A DNA stretch of 64,000 nucleotides from Diplosphaera chodatii (GCA_032358165.1 JAALGY010000054.1:2562103-2626102), one strand, 5' to 3'; numbered from the stretch's first letter, positions 24,901 through 36,682 are shown. Program-made: numbers and translations. The notes: generated by a model not told the origin, from the sequence alone.

Positions 24901-25694
24901 GCTGGCGATGCCGTCGAGGAAGTGGCGCAGCGGGTCCGCCACGCGGTGCCAGCCGCCGCTGAAGCGCACCGTGGCTCCAGCGTAGAAGGGCTGCAGCCGC
25001 AGCGCCTGGTAGTCCAGCAGCTCCTGCAGTGCCACGTGCAGTGTCCCACGCTCGGCCCTTGAATCTCACCGGCGCAAATGATTATGCCGGTAAAGCATAC
25101 GTGAAGCTCTACAGCTGCCGTGTCATGAGCAGAGGGTTTGCGAGTCGGCTCGTGAGCCCTGCACTTCGACATCGCGGGGCCGTCTTGCGCTCGAGGGTAG
25201 GCGGCCAGGCTACCTTGCACTCGGGGTAGGAGGTCAGGAAGATCTGGAAGCCGCGGTCCAGCAGGAAGCCGTCCACCTCGTCGGTGCGCACCCGGCCGCC
25301 GACGCCGTCGCTGGCCTCCAGCAGGACGAAGGGCACCCCTGCCGCGGCAGATGCAGCGCACGCTCGGCCCCGGTGCCGGCTGCATGGACTGTGCTGTGTG
25401 GCGACATGGACACGCGGCCACTGCAAATGCACCTCCGGCCTCACGGATGCATGAGAGCGACGCGGTGACGTGCCGACTGCATCGTGACAGTGACTGCGTG
25501 CCTGCTTTCTGCAGCGCGAGCGCCGCGCCCAAGCCCGCCAGCCCGCCGCCGACGACCACCACATCCGCCTCCTCCGCTGCTGCACCCTGCCCAGCGGCCG
25601 ACACCACGACGGCTCGTCGGCTGTTTGCAGCGGGCCTGCGTAGCCTGGCGCCACCCAGCGACTTGCTGCCACAGCTGCTGATGTGCTGGCGCAT
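21989..25694 (-). CDS. Plastid-targeted FAD-dependent oxidoreductase (amine oxidase/phytoene-desaturase-like superfamily)
   Basis: Thirteen exons close to one frame of 470 residues: 25502-25694, 25214-25338, 24868-25023, 24596-24688, 24371-24496, 23959-24043, 23683-23741, 23379-23518, 23074-23191, 22779-22883, 22470-22526, 22225-22312, 21989-22056. The N-terminus (MRQHISSCGSKSLGGARLRR then RRAVVVSAAG) looks like a plastid transit peptide. Then comes the dinucleotide-binding motif ADVVVVGGGLAGLGAALAL, LLEASDGVGGRVRTDEVDGF with LLDRGFQIFLTSYPE, FFRPFLGGIFFDAGLGTSS, LPQRGIGALTQQIAQRLP, HLRTYRIPFAQP, and the C-terminal FAD motif DGVFVCGDW with SGRRAVEALL. These identify a cyanobacterial/plastid family of flavin oxidoreductases whose substrate I do not know. 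Intron 1 is GC-AG. Intron 5 contains a partial copy of exon 5. Confidence 0.88.
24270..24439. repeat. Partial exon 5 duplication in the next intron of the FAD oxidoreductase gene
   Basis: Bases 24374-24439 (3' half of exon 5 on the minus strand) recur at 24270-24336 inside intron 5, with one 1-base indel and about two substitutions. The copy is frameshifted relative to the exon (GGTG against GAG in the plus-strand reading) and lacks a good splice donor. It is a degenerate local duplication, not a functional alternative exon. Confidence 0.9.
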
Positions 25695-26257
25695 GTTGCA
25701 GCCGTGTGCACCCGGGGAGGCCGCATGCCTCGTCTGGCTACGCGCACGGCTGCTGCCTGTGGCATGCTGCCGTCGGCACCTGGCGGCCGCGGCGTGCACC
25801 AAACGCGCGCTGCGCTGCGCTCTGTGGCCAGCTGCAAAGCTGTGACGGGGTTGTGATCGCGCTGCCTGCATGCATGAGGGACAACAGCTCAACGGCAGCG
25901 CGCCCGCTGCCGCCATGCCTGCTGCACACCGCTTTTCAGGCCGAGCTGCAACTAGAACATGGATACTATGAGGTGTGATGGTGAGCAACTGCAAACTGAG
26001 TTCTGGGCTGGGTGATGATGCTGCTGATTCCTGACGACATGCCAGGTGCATGATCATGGCAGCGGCCATCAGCCCGTCACAACATAATCTGTGCACTCGC
26101 GCCACTGTAGGCGTGTGTCCGTGCTTTACATCTGAGTCGTGGCAAACCCGGTCGACGTGAACCCGAGAAGTAGCGCAGCAGTGCACGGAGATCGCTGGAG
26201 ATCACTTACTCGCCACAACCTTCATGTCGCCGGCCTACACTGCTGGCCATTGCGCGC
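25695..26257. other. Divergent region between the FAD oxidoreductase and the plastid coiled-coil gene
   Basis: About 560 bases between two divergent starts, holding both promoters. The minus strand stays open far upstream of ATG 25694, so the oxidoreductase transit peptide could begin earlier. No named motif seen. Confidence 0.35.
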
Positions 26258-28634
26258 ATGATACGCTGTGACCTGACAATGGAGCAGAACATCCGGCTCC
26301 GCTCAACAAGCAGCCTGCTCCCAGCCTCATGTCAGTTGAGCCACTACGCGCAGCGTCAGCGGCACGCCAGCAAGCATGCAGCAGCCACGCCCAGCGGCGC
26401 TGCAGCATCACATGGACACCAAACCCAGCTGCAGCGCCACAGGCAGTGCAGCCACAGGCGCCGAGGTTGCCAGCCGGCAGCGGCGGCGGGGCCAGCGGAT
26501 GCAGGACAGCCGGATGCCGATGCCGATGCGGGGCAGCCAGACGCGCAGTCGCAGCCCAGCAACGAGGAGCTGCTGGCGCGGCTGCGGACGCACGGCGTGC
26601 GGGAGCTGTACGCCGCGGCGCCCGACGCGCCGGAGAACCCGCGCAACCTGACCATGGACTTCCTCTTCTGGCTGTCGGACAGGTCAGCCGTCCTCGCCAT
26701 GCATGCCCTTGCCCATATGTTTGTTTATGGACCAGCGAGTCCATGATCAGATCCGCACTCAGTGCAGCTCTGATCATGATCATATGCTGCCAGGTCAGGA
26801 TCCGCACGGTTTGACACGTTTGCTGTAGGGAGACAGAGGCGCAGGGGCCCGAGAAGATCGAGCTGGGGGCGCTCGCGGCGGCGGTCATCGCAGCGCGGGA
26901 GGGCCTCAAGCCGCTGTCCTTCGACGAGTATGTCGCCATCGCGGCCGACCTGGGCGTGAAGGCGCTGGACGGCGCGCTGCCAGCGCCCGGGGGCGACCCA
27001 GCGGCCGGCGACGCACAGCTGGCGGCGCTGCAGGTCAGCGGCGGGCGTGCCCCGCTGTTCCAGCCGCTTGCGGCGTGTGTCCCTGGCACCCCGTGCTCCT
27101 GAGGCTGTGGGGTAGCTGCGCTTGATGGTTGGGACCTGCAGCCCAGGCAGGCTGACGGGTCACTTGGCTGCAGGGCCCAACCGGCGAGCTGACAGAGGCA
27201 GAGCAGGCGGAGATCGCGCGGCGGCGGGCGGCGCTGGCGCTGTCGCCAGTGGGGGCGGCTCTGGCCAAGCGCCAGGTGCGCATGGTGGCTGATACCCCCC
27301 CATGAGACCCTTCCATGTAGCCACGCATGTTCTGGCCACAGCAGCGCAAGGCCTCATGAAGCACCGCCTGGTGGGCGCAGGCTGTAGTGTGCCTGCATCT
27401 GAGCCTGAGTGTTGAGAGACTGCGCAGTAAGCATGAGGCCCGACCTGCGTCTAGCGACCGTTGCAGTAGTCCTGCTCGGCACCCTAGTTTAATTTAGTGG
27501 CAAGATCTTTGGAATTGCCCAGACCCGTCTGGGATCACCGACAGCGACCCTGCAGCACTTGCGGCTAAAGGGGGACCTTGAGTCTTGAAACTGGACAGCT
27601 GCCACTCGGCATGGAGCCATGGTAGCAGACGCTGTTGCCACGCGTGTGCGGCCTTGCATGCTCCGCCATATTGTTCTTAGCTCGCCCTCAGTGCTGTGTC
27701 TGGGTCATACCAAATAGTGGACGTATACTTCAGCTGCTCTGCAAAGCACAAGGTTGCAACGTCGCATGGATATCACTGGCCCAAGTGGCACGCATCAGTT
27801 CATGCGCAGGAGTTGACACAGTGTGCTGCGCAGGTGGCGAATCTGGAGAAGGGGATGTGGGAGTCGCGCGTCCGGTCGGCGGTGCAGCTGCTGGGGCGCG
27901 CGCCGATGCAGGAGGGCGAGGCCGGCATCAACGCCGCCGCTGCCACGGTGCGACAGCTCCCAGCAGCTTGGGTGTGCATGGCGGCACCGCTGCACGCGCA
28001 GCGCTCTGCACATTCTGGAGAGACGTGTGCGAACATAGAGCACGCTCCGACAGGCATGCGCCCCCTTGGAGTGTGTGTCCAGCCGGTAGAGCTCCGCACC
28101 GGGTTGTTGTGCAACTGCTGCAGGACCGCATCCTGGACTTCCTGCTGGAAGTGGAGGATGCGGCGGAGCGCGCGGCGCTGCTGCCGGACGCCTTCACGCC
28201 GCCGGGGGACGGCGGGGCGGTCGCCGAGGACGACGGCTCGGGGGAGCTGCAGCTCAGCACCACGCCGCTGCGGCTGCTAAACGCCGTGGACGCCCGCATC
28301 AGCCTGCTGCAGGTGGGTGTGAAAAGTACTGCTGTGCTCTTCAGCCGGGGCTGCACCTCGGCATGCCTGCGACGATGTCCGCTACCGTGCCAACTTACTG
28401 CTGCAGCGCGAGGTACGACGTGGCGAGGACAGCACATCATCTGACAGCTGCAGTCATCAGGCTGCATGAAATGTTGAGTTCAGAGTCGCATACGCTGCGG
28501 CGCAGACAGCGTCGGAGTCGCGGCTGGACCTGGCAGATGAACAGGCGGGCGAGGCGGCGGAGGCGGAGTACAGAACTAGCCACCGGAGGCTGACGGAGCT
28601 GCGGGAAGAGGTCGCCCGCTGCTGCGAGTTTTGA
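26258..28634 (+). CDS. Unrecognised coiled-coil protein, probably plastid
   Basis: Six exons join in phase: 26258-26682, 26829-27033, 27174-27275, 27834-27947, 28124-28312, 28506-28634, about 387 residues. I do not recognise the family. After an S/A/R-rich N-terminal ~80 residues (possible transit peptide; ATGs at 26258 and 26279 are both in frame) and a D/A/Q-rich linker, it has PSNEELLARLRTHGVRELY, NPRNLTMDFLFWLSD, IELGALAAAVIAAREGLKPL, FDEYVAIAADLGVKALDG, a helical LTEAEQAEIARRRAALAL, DRILDFLLEVEDAAERAALL, and a charged helical tail (LTELREEVARCCEF). Much of it should be alpha-helical with coiled-coil segments. It starts 563 bp from the divergent FAD oxidoreductase. The exon chain is solid; the function is unknown. 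Confidence 0.7.
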
Positions 28635-29011
28635 TGCAGTGAATGTGGGGTGCCACACCTTGAGGCTGGCCATCATACAAATTTGCCAAACTTCTAGATA
28701 TTCTCCCGTGCGCTTGCAGTCAGCACACTTGAAGACTGTATGCATCAGCGCCATCGACGACGTGTTGCAGCTTCACTGGTGCTGCCACGTCAATCTCTTG
28801 TCATTGACTAGGGCTTTTTGACGCGCCGGCTGAAGTGACGCCATCTGCGCAAACGCAGCCCACAGCGCCCTTTGCCACACACTTGCTCAAACCGATTGTC
28901 GCTTCAAGCTTGCTATCAGCTGCGTCAACAGCACTGCTCGTCGAGCCCATATCGCAGCGCATATATCTCATTGCTTCTGAGACCTTCGGCAACCCCAGCA
29001 GCTTGGGCAGC
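28635..29011. other. Spacer between the coiled-coil gene and PDX1
   Basis: About 375 bases of 3' UTR and PDX1 promoter. The plus strand is open just upstream of ATG 29012 (PTAPFATHLLKPIVAS), but PDX1 needs no extension; cytosolic PDX1 proteins begin at about this ATG. Confidence 0.4.
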
Positions 29012-31648
29012 ATGGCCGACGCGCAGACCGCCGAGGTGCAGAAGGGCACCTTCGCCGTGAAGGTACGGGTCTCATGCCTATCTTACGGCACCAGTTTGCC
29101 CAAGTAGCGCTTTTGGTCAAGTTTGGCTTCTGGCCTCCAGTCAATCGTACAGGCGGTTGCTCCGCTTTGGGTTGCAAACCATACACGACCATGCGAGACT
29201 GCTGCTAGACTGTCACGAATTCATTTCATCAGCGCAACAGCTGTGCTAGGTGTTGGTGCTGCAGCTGCACCTGGTGCCTGTCCTTGCTGTGCTGCAGCTG
29301 GCATGCAACATCCCGGCTGATGATCGCTGGCTGCTCTCACAAGCAGACTGACGTCGCACTGTCGGTGCCTGGCCGTGCATGCCAGTCCATGCTGCCTCTC
29401 ACCATACGGCGCCGCGCTCTGGGTGGAGTGCTCTCGGCGGGCAGCTTGCGGCGGTGCTGGTGCAAAGCGCGTGCTGCTCCCGCGCTCCCGCAGGTGGGCC
29501 TGGCGCAGATGCTCAAGGGCGGCGTCATCATGGACGTCACCAACGTGGAGGAGGCGCGCATCGCGGAGGAGGCGGGCGCCGTGGCCGTCATGGCGCTGGA
29601 GCGCGTGCCCGCAGGTTGGTCGCCTGCTGCGCCCCTCTGCTTGCCCACTGCCATCCCCACAGCCCAGCCAGAAGTTGCGTTGCTGTGACGGGTCGGGTCC
29701 TGAGTGGCACAGGGTCGATTGCTGATGGCCACGCTGCAGCAGCTCTGGGTGAGCGTCGTCACACTGGCACAGGCGCATCTCGACTGGTGTATTCTGGGGC
29801 AGGGAGGGGCTCTCGACTGCGTCGTCGATACAGCAGCACAGGCAACAAAATCCCACGGCTGTGTGCGGCATCCGCAGACATCCGGAAGGACGGCGGCGTG
29901 GCGCGGATGAGCGACCCGGGCATGGTCACCGCCATCAAGGCCGCCGTCACCATCCCCGTCATGGCCAAGGCGCGCATCGGGCACTTCGTGGAGGCGCAGA
30001 TCCTGGAGGCCCTGGACATCGACTACATCGACGAGTCCGAGGTGGGCGCCGCTGCTGTGCTCGCGCCCCGACGGACGTAGAGTTGCGTCTGGTGTCGCAA
30101 TGCTGTTAGTGCACACGCAGGCGCGACGGGGACTTGCAAGTCGGCTGCTCTGCATGCGGGCTCCAGTAGCACCCGGCAAGCCGCAGCGCTCGGACGCCCC
30201 CTTGAGCGAGGCGTGCTGCGGGGCAGGCTGGCACTGACGCCTGTGTCGCGCCTCGGCAGGTGCTGACGCCGGCGGACGACGCGCACCACATCAACAAGCA
30301 CAACTTTAAGGTGCCGTTCGTGTGCGGGTGCCGCGACCTGGGGGAGGCGCTGCGCCGCATCGCGGAGGGCGCCGCCATGATCCGTACCAAGGGTGGGTCC
30401 CGCGCTGAGGGTTCAGGGTTTTAGGGGTGCAGCTGGGGTGTCGTGTTCGTTTGTGCATCCACCACGGCTCACGACCACCAACCGGCCAGCATGGTGCATG
30501 CCCACCACCTCCGGTCCTGGCACACCCACATTGTTGTAAGCTTGCTCTCGCAGCTCCGAGTGCTGCCCAGGCCGCAGCTGGAAGCTCGCCGCGCTCGTCG
30601 CCTGTGACAGACGGCGCTTGCTGGCTGCAGGCGAGGCGGGCACCGGCAACGTGGTGGAGGCGGTGCGGCACTGCCGCGCGGTGATGGGCGCCATCAAGCA
30701 GCTGCAGACGCTGGACGAGGACGAGATCTACGTGTACGCCAAGGTGCGCGGCGTCTCTGTTCTAAACCCTAAGCCCTTGGTGTTACAGCCGTCTCGCATG
30801 GGCTACATGTCCAAGGCGGTGCAGCTGCCAGTCCTGCTTCGGCAGATGCTGCCAGGCGGCTGCGGTCTGCTTGGCTGCATGCCATCCTGCACAGACGTGC
30901 AGGCAGTCGGGCTCCCTGCTGCTGAGCCTCCGCATGTGTGTCCGATGCGCAGGAGATCCGGGCGAGCGTGGAGCTGGTGCGGCGCACCAAGATGCTGGGC
31001 CGGCTGCCGGTCGTCAACTTTGCCGCCGGCGGCGTGGCCACCCCCGCAGACGCCGCGCTCATGATGCAGGTGGGGACAGCCAAGCAAAACTGAATAATCC
31101 CGCCTGCTGCCCTGCTGCGGACGTGTTGCAACTGTGAGCCGGCCGGCTGCAGGTGTTATCAATCACATGCTGAACAGGTGTGCTTCTCCATGCGGGGATT
31201 TTGAAAGTGCAATGAACGCTGACACGACGAACGGCTGGCCTGCTGCAGATGGGCATGGACGGCGTGTTTGTGGGCTCCGGCATCTTCAAGTCGGGCGACG
31301 CCGCCAAGCGCGCCCGCGCCATCGTGCAGGTGGGCCTCCGGCAGGGTTTTAGGGTTTAGGGTTTGGGCTATGTTGGTAGATTGCACTGCTGCTCTGCTGA
31401 ACCGACACGTGTCATGCTCAAGTGTGTCATCGAACTGGTCGGTTGCTCATGCGGACCCTTCTGGGCTAGTTGGTCGTGAGAGTCCCAGCACGCCTGCTGA
31501 CCGTCTGCTGTGTCCGCGTGTGCAGGCCGTGACGCACTACAACGACCCCAAGATTCTGGCGGAGGTGTCTTCGGGCCTGGGCGAGGCGATGGTTGGCATC
31601 GACTGCCGCACCAAGGAGTTCAACAGCTACGCCGCGCGCTCCGAGTGA
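29012..31648 (+). CDS. PDX1: Pyridoxal 5'-phosphate synthase subunit PDX1 (SNZ/PdxS family)
   Basis: Builds pyridoxal 5'-phosphate from a pentose phosphate, a triose phosphate and ammonia delivered by PDX2. Eight exons join in phase: 29012-29062, 29494-29614, 29878-30041, 30260-30392, 30631-30743, 30953-31069, 31249-31329, 31526-31648, 300 residues, typical for the family. Landmarks: [15 protein letters not shown] with the active-site aspartate, [36 protein letters not shown] with the first catalytic lysine, [40 protein letters not shown] with the second lysine, [20 protein letters not shown] and [14 protein letters not shown]. No transit peptide, so it should be cytosolic. Three introns contain short telomere-like motifs. 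Confidence 0.97.
30407..30427 (+). repeat. Telomere-like motif in PDX1 intron 4
   Basis: Intron 4 (30393-30630) contains two to three degenerate TTTAGGG-related units (gggttcagggttttagggg). It is in the same orientation as the chromosome-end telomere. Confidence 0.6.
30762..30775 (-). repeat. Short reverse telomere-like motif in PDX1 intron 5
   Basis: CTAAACCCTAAGCC lies in intron 5 (30744-30952). It matches about two units of the C-rich telomere strand, opposite in orientation to the motifs in introns 4 and 7. One such match alone could be chance. Confidence 0.45.
31343..31367 (+). repeat. Interstitial telomere-like tract in PDX1 intron 7
   Basis: A 25-base tract near the 5' end of intron 7 (31330-31525) has about three nearly perfect TTTAGGG units, starting with a TTTTAGGG variant. 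It is the clearest interstitial telomeric tract in the window. Confidence 0.8.
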
Positions 31649-32802
31649 GCACCACCAGCTGCGCAGCAAGCGGTGGTTCCGGCAATGGGCGGTCACTGAA
31701 GACGCCACAGTGGGAGCCGCTCGGGGTGGGCCACAGCGCAAGGGGGATGCCCATTTTGAAGGCGCTGAGGGCGGTACCTGCGGGAGGGAGTGGGTAGGGG
31801 CAGGCAGCCGACTGGCGGGGAAGGGCCAGCTGGGGACGCAGCTGGGTTGCAGCTGTGAAGGCTGCTCAGGGTACAACAGTGGCGCAGCACTGACTGCGGT
31901 GTTATAGCAGGTATATTGGGGCATGGCTCCGCACAAGGCTTGCGCAAGGTGAAGTTTTCTACTGTACGAGTGGTGCAGCGTTTGCTGTACGAGTGGTGGT
32001 ATATAACGAGTGGTGTATGTTGGTGTGTGCTTTCTTTCAGCCGTCAGGGCACGATGGGATAATAATGTGCGCTGGGTTTCAGTGTGGTTACTACCGCAGC
32101 CTCTTCGTTGGGAGTATGCTCCTGAATGCTGTAATGGGGGCGGGCAGCTCAAACGCAAGTACTCAGATGAGCTGCCAACGACTGCAGCGGATTGCAGTAT
32201 AGTCCACGTTGTCCATCCTATGCTGCGAAGTTCGCCCACCAAGGATTCTGGCGATGGCAGACACCTGCACCCTCGCTGCCCTGTAGCATGGTCCCAGCAA
32301 CTGACATGCCGCATCAGCATGTGTCCTAGCAGTGATGACACGCAGCACTGGACACATACCCCACTGTCAATGGACGCACTGGTCACGGCATATTCGACTC
32401 GCTGCAGCCTCAACTGACTCAATTTGCACAGCTGCACCATAGCATCTCAGATCACGGGCAACATGCGCGGTCATCCTTGTTGCCTGATCATGTAGAGCAC
32501 CTTCCGCCTTCACTGCACGTGTACATCAACTGAATTTTCATTATCCCACACGACATCCTTCTAAGCGCCATCAGCTGTGGTGCAAAGTAGACTGTGTGCG
32601 ATGCGCACAAGCGCCGGCATTGCACAGTTGACTGCAGCACCTGACGGCTGACCAGACGAGCGCCGTGCTGAGCAGCCCTGTCAGGGTAATCAGCGATCTG
32701 GCAGCCTTCACGGCGCGTCGTACATGCCAGTGATGCTACAGATCACCGCGACAGATCACAGCTGATGGCTGTGCCACAGCCATCTCACGCTCTCAGCCGC
32801 GC
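31649..32802. other. 1.15 kb spacer between PDX1 and ALG8
   Basis: Holds the PDX1 3' UTR and the ALG8 promoter. A long minus-strand open frame (31466-32440) overlaps the PDX1 last exon but looks like antisense shadow. No repeat or RNA gene recognised; the sequence from 32440 is of lower GC. Confidence 0.4.
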
Positions 32803-35800
32803 ATGATCCATACCCAGCGGGGCATGACAGCAGAGGCGGACCAGGAGCTTCGCGCTGGTAGCGAATCAGCAACGCAGATGTCCAGTGCTGGGAGCCACAG
32901 CATCATGCAGGGTTTCCGGTGGCGGCTGCTTGTAGCGGTGACCGCCGTCAAGCTGCTGCTGGTGCCGGCCTACCGCTCGACGGACTTCGAGGTGCACCGC
33001 AACTGGCTGGCCATCACGCACAGCCTGCCGCCGCGACGATGGTGAGGCCAGCACTCGGTTTTAGCTGCGGCCAGTGGTGCATGGCGCGGCGTGTGCATGG
33101 TTCTATGTGCGACCCCACACGAGCCTGGCTGCATGGCGGGACGCATGCAGCAGCAGCAGCTGCTGAGTGCTGCCCAAGCACTGTCTCGCAGCGCTTACAT
33201 AGCGTGTCAGTGAGTCTGTCTCTGTCGTGGGCAGGTACCTGGACGACACCTCCCAGTGGACGCTGGACTACCCGCCGCTGTTCGCCTGGTTCGAGTGGGC
33301 GCTGTCGCAGGTCGCGCGCTTCCTCGACCCCGGAATGCTGGTGAGCCCCATGACTTCCGTCAGGTGAAATGCGACCCCGTGCACTTGTGTCCGAACAGCC
33401 TATGTTGGGAGCCTCGTCTGAGTTTCCGACGCCCTTCGGCTGCCAGGTGGTCGAAAACCTGGACTATGCCAGCGATCCCACAATATGGTTTCAGGTACGG
33501 TAGCAAAGACACACCACCCCAGCTTGTTCGTCCTCGCGACCCGCATGAATTGACGCACAAACCGTGGTCCGAAGACTGGCCTGCCCTGCAGCGCGGCAGT
33601 GTCATGGTCACAGACCTGGTTTTGGTGGCGGCCACAGCCTACGCAGCGGCAGGCAAGCGCTGTCAGTGCACCAGATCGTGTGATCCGTGCATCACAGCAC
33701 TGCTGATTTGCTTCCAGGCTGCTTGTGCGGTGCACACACCAAAGGACGCGAGGCGCGTGACCTGAAGCATTTTCTGATCTGTAGGCAGGCCGCGGCGGCA
33801 GCGGGATGCCGTTTTTGCGCTGGTGGTCGGCAGCGCCGGGCTGCTGCTGGTCGACCACATCCACTTCCAGTACAACGGCCTGCTTCTAGGTCAGAGTGCA
33901 GGGTTCAGCACGCTGCCTGCAGCATGTGCGCATGTGGTGGTCGCCCCGCAGCGGTAGAGCCGCAGGTTGGACCTGAGATTGAGCATCGACGGCGGTGTTT
34001 GCCGTGCTGCTGTGGGCCCTGGCCACCTAGCTGCGCGCGGCTGCTGATGGCGCGATGCTGAGCGTCCAGGGCTGCTGGTGTGGTCGGTCGCGCTGCTGGA
34101 ACGGCAGCGGGACCTGGCCGCGGCCGCGGCATTCGCGGTGCTGCTCAACATGAAGCACCTGTTCGCGGCGGCGGCGCCGGTCTACTTTGTGTACCTGCTG
34201 AGCCGCAGCTGCAGGTGGAATCACTTCAGGCTGATGTCATCGATGCTGCAACCATAATGTGGCACACATAGTGTGGAATCATGCACCGGGCACTCCCTGC
34301 ACTCAATGTTGCTTGGCCATGTTGCGAGTCGTTCGTTCCTGGTTCCGTGCCACGCATCCCACATCCAGCAGGCTGCAAACTAACGCCGGCGGCTCTACAA
34401 GCTCTTCCAGCTGAACCTTGCAGTAGGGTTTCATGTTGCAAATTCCGTTTACTGCGCTGGCTGCAGGATGCAGCGACCGGTTGCGCAGGTGTGCCGCCTG
34501 GCGGCGGTGGTGCTGGCGGTGTTCGGGCTGTCCTTCGGCCCCTGGCTGTACTTCCGCCAGCTGCCAGTGGTGAGCGTTGACTTGCGCACGCGTACGTTGC
34601 TGACGTTCAACACACAGGAAGCATCGCGCTGCTGCAGCAGCGGCTGCGACAGCATGTCCGACAGGAGGGCGCTGGATGCTGCACCGAGATCCACAGCGCT
34701 TTTGACGCCAAAGGCTCTGATGCCTGCGCACAGGTGCTGGCGCGGCTGTTCCCCTTTGGGCGGGGGCTGACGCACGCCTACTGGGCGCCCAACGCCTGGG
34801 CGTTATACGCCGCTGCCGACAGGTGCGGTCTGAAGCGTGTCCATGGCCCCGTCCTTGCAGCCTTCAGACTGCGCGACACACTGCGCAGCCTGCTGGGGCC
34901 GGGCTGCCAGACGCCGGCGGTGCAACAGTGCATGGTGTGGCGCCATTGTTCGCGTGCACCACGGCTTGCTGCCGGCTCACACCACATGCGTGGCCGCCGC
35001 AGGGCTCTGGCAGCAGCAGCACCGCACGTCGGGCTGCACAGCTACCAGAAAACGCCCAGTAGCCTGACCGGTGCGCCCTGCCAAACTCCCTCACAGAGAA
35101 GCTGTCGTGCAAGCATTGTGAATCAGATCGATGGTTGGTCCGCCTGGCTGCGGAGTGTCGTGGGCAGCATGGTTTGCGCATGGACCCGTGTGCCCACAGA
35201 ATAGTACCTCCTGCAACACCGGATGAAAACTGGTCTGCATGCCAGCCAGGGGGGCTGGTCGGGGCGGCTGAGTTTGCGGTGCTGCCCCAAGTCGGGCCCG
35301 GCGCCACTGCAGCGCTGGTGCTCGCGGCGCAGGCCCCCGCCCTGGCGGCCCTGTGGCGAAAGCCGGCGCCGGCAGCATTCTGCGATGCAGTCGTGCAGGC
35401 GCGCAGGCCATGGTGTCACGAGCTGTGCAATGTGTGCGTGCTTGGGCAGCACGTGTATGAGTACATTCAGTAATGCAGGAGGGTTACCGCACACAATCTG
35501 TCACCTGCTGCACGATAACTTTGCTGCAGGCGCTGCTGTCGGCGTTTGTGTTCGGGTTCCACGTGCACGAGAAGGCCATCCTGACGGTAAGGTTTCGCTG
35601 TTGGCGGGTCTGCAGACTGATGGCATGCACTGCTCAGCTGCCTGCTCTTCTGGTACTCAGGGCCTCTGCTTAGTTGGCAGTGACTGAAGGTGTTGGGTGC
35701 AAGCATTAGAAGAACATGAAAATGATGCAACAGTTCGTACTCATCATCGTTCCTTTACCGCAGGCGCTCATACCAATGGCGCTGGGCGCCGCCCGCTCCA

Positions 35801-36512
35801 GGGGGGCCGCCGCCGACTTTCTGTTTCTGGCGGCTGCGGGGCACCACGGCCTGCTGCCGCTGCTGCACGAGCCCCGCGAGTGGCCCATCAAGGTGCCTTT
35901 CAGAACAGTTGGCCACATTTATTTCCTGCACGACTTCGTGTACAAGCCGGCCAGCTGTATGAGCAGATCGCCGTGGATTGTGAGTTATCTAAGGCGGCTG
36001 TGTGTGCGTGCCTCGGTGTCACAGCACCTGTGTGATACCGGATGTGCATCGTAGACATGTGGGAGCTGACTTACTGCTGCGCACACACATCGTTGGTACG
36101 TCCGCCGCAGGTGACCTTGACGCTACTGTACTTTCTGGCGGGCCTGGCGCTGCTGCAGTATGCGACGGCGTCCCCTGCAGAGGGCCGCGCCACCAGCGGC
36201 GGCGTGCCAGCCGCTGACGGGATTACGCAGCCTGACAGCCGGCAGGGCGCCTCAGCAGCAGCGCCACCGCTGCCGTGGCCGCGGTGGCAGCGTGCTTACC
36301 TGCTGGGGCTGGTGCCGCTGGAGCTGTATTGCGCATTTGGGCACCGGCTGCTGTGCGGGGTAGCCTTGGGCGGCAGCGGTCGCCTGCCGTTCCTGCCGCT
36401 GCTGCTGACGTCAGTGTACTGCGCTGTCGGGGTGGTGGCAGCGTGGGTCAAGATGACCGTGCAGTATGCGCGGCAGCTGTGGGGGGCTGAAATGCACAGA
36501 CATCAGGAATGA
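32803..36512 (+). CDS. ALG8: ALG8, dolichyl-P-glucose alpha-1,3-glucosyltransferase of the ER
   Basis: Adds the second glucose to the dolichol-linked N-glycan precursor in the ER lumen; a multi-pass GT-C membrane enzyme. Exons: 32803-33041, 33235-33340, 33447-33494, 33592-33652, 33785-33889, 34070-34214, 34467-34569, 34734-34822, one unresolved link, 35250-35398, 35530-35586, 35764-35892, 36111-36512. Family landmarks: [119 protein letters not shown]. Introns 4 (33653-33784) and the one at 35399-35529 appear to be GC-AG. Between 34822 and 35250 a small exon is missing from my model: the phases do not meet, and the family has about 20 more residues there. Confidence 0.93.
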
Positions 36513-36670
36513 AATCTCGGGGTCAGTCTGCACATCGAAACTCAGCACTGTTGTGGCTGAAAGTCTTGCTGGTGTGCAGACAGAACAATGGACCTCGGTA
36601 TCACCAAGGTCGGGGATGCTGAGTGTGGGCCTGACAGTGTTGCACATCTGAAGGACAGTTGTGGAAATCA

Positions 36671-36682
36671 CTCTCTCTCTCT
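36671..36682 (+). repeat. Short CT microsatellite
   Basis: Six CT units in the presumed ALG8 3' UTR. Confidence 0.8.

Noticed and set aside
24243..26186. 647-codon minus-strand open frame as a single exon
   Set aside because: It runs through introns of the FAD oxidoreductase. The conserved motifs lie in different frames and are joined correctly only by the spliced model.
31466..32440. Long minus-strand open frame (324 codons) downstream of PDX1
   Set aside because: It overlaps the conserved PDX1 last exon antisense, has low-complexity non-protein-like composition and no family features.
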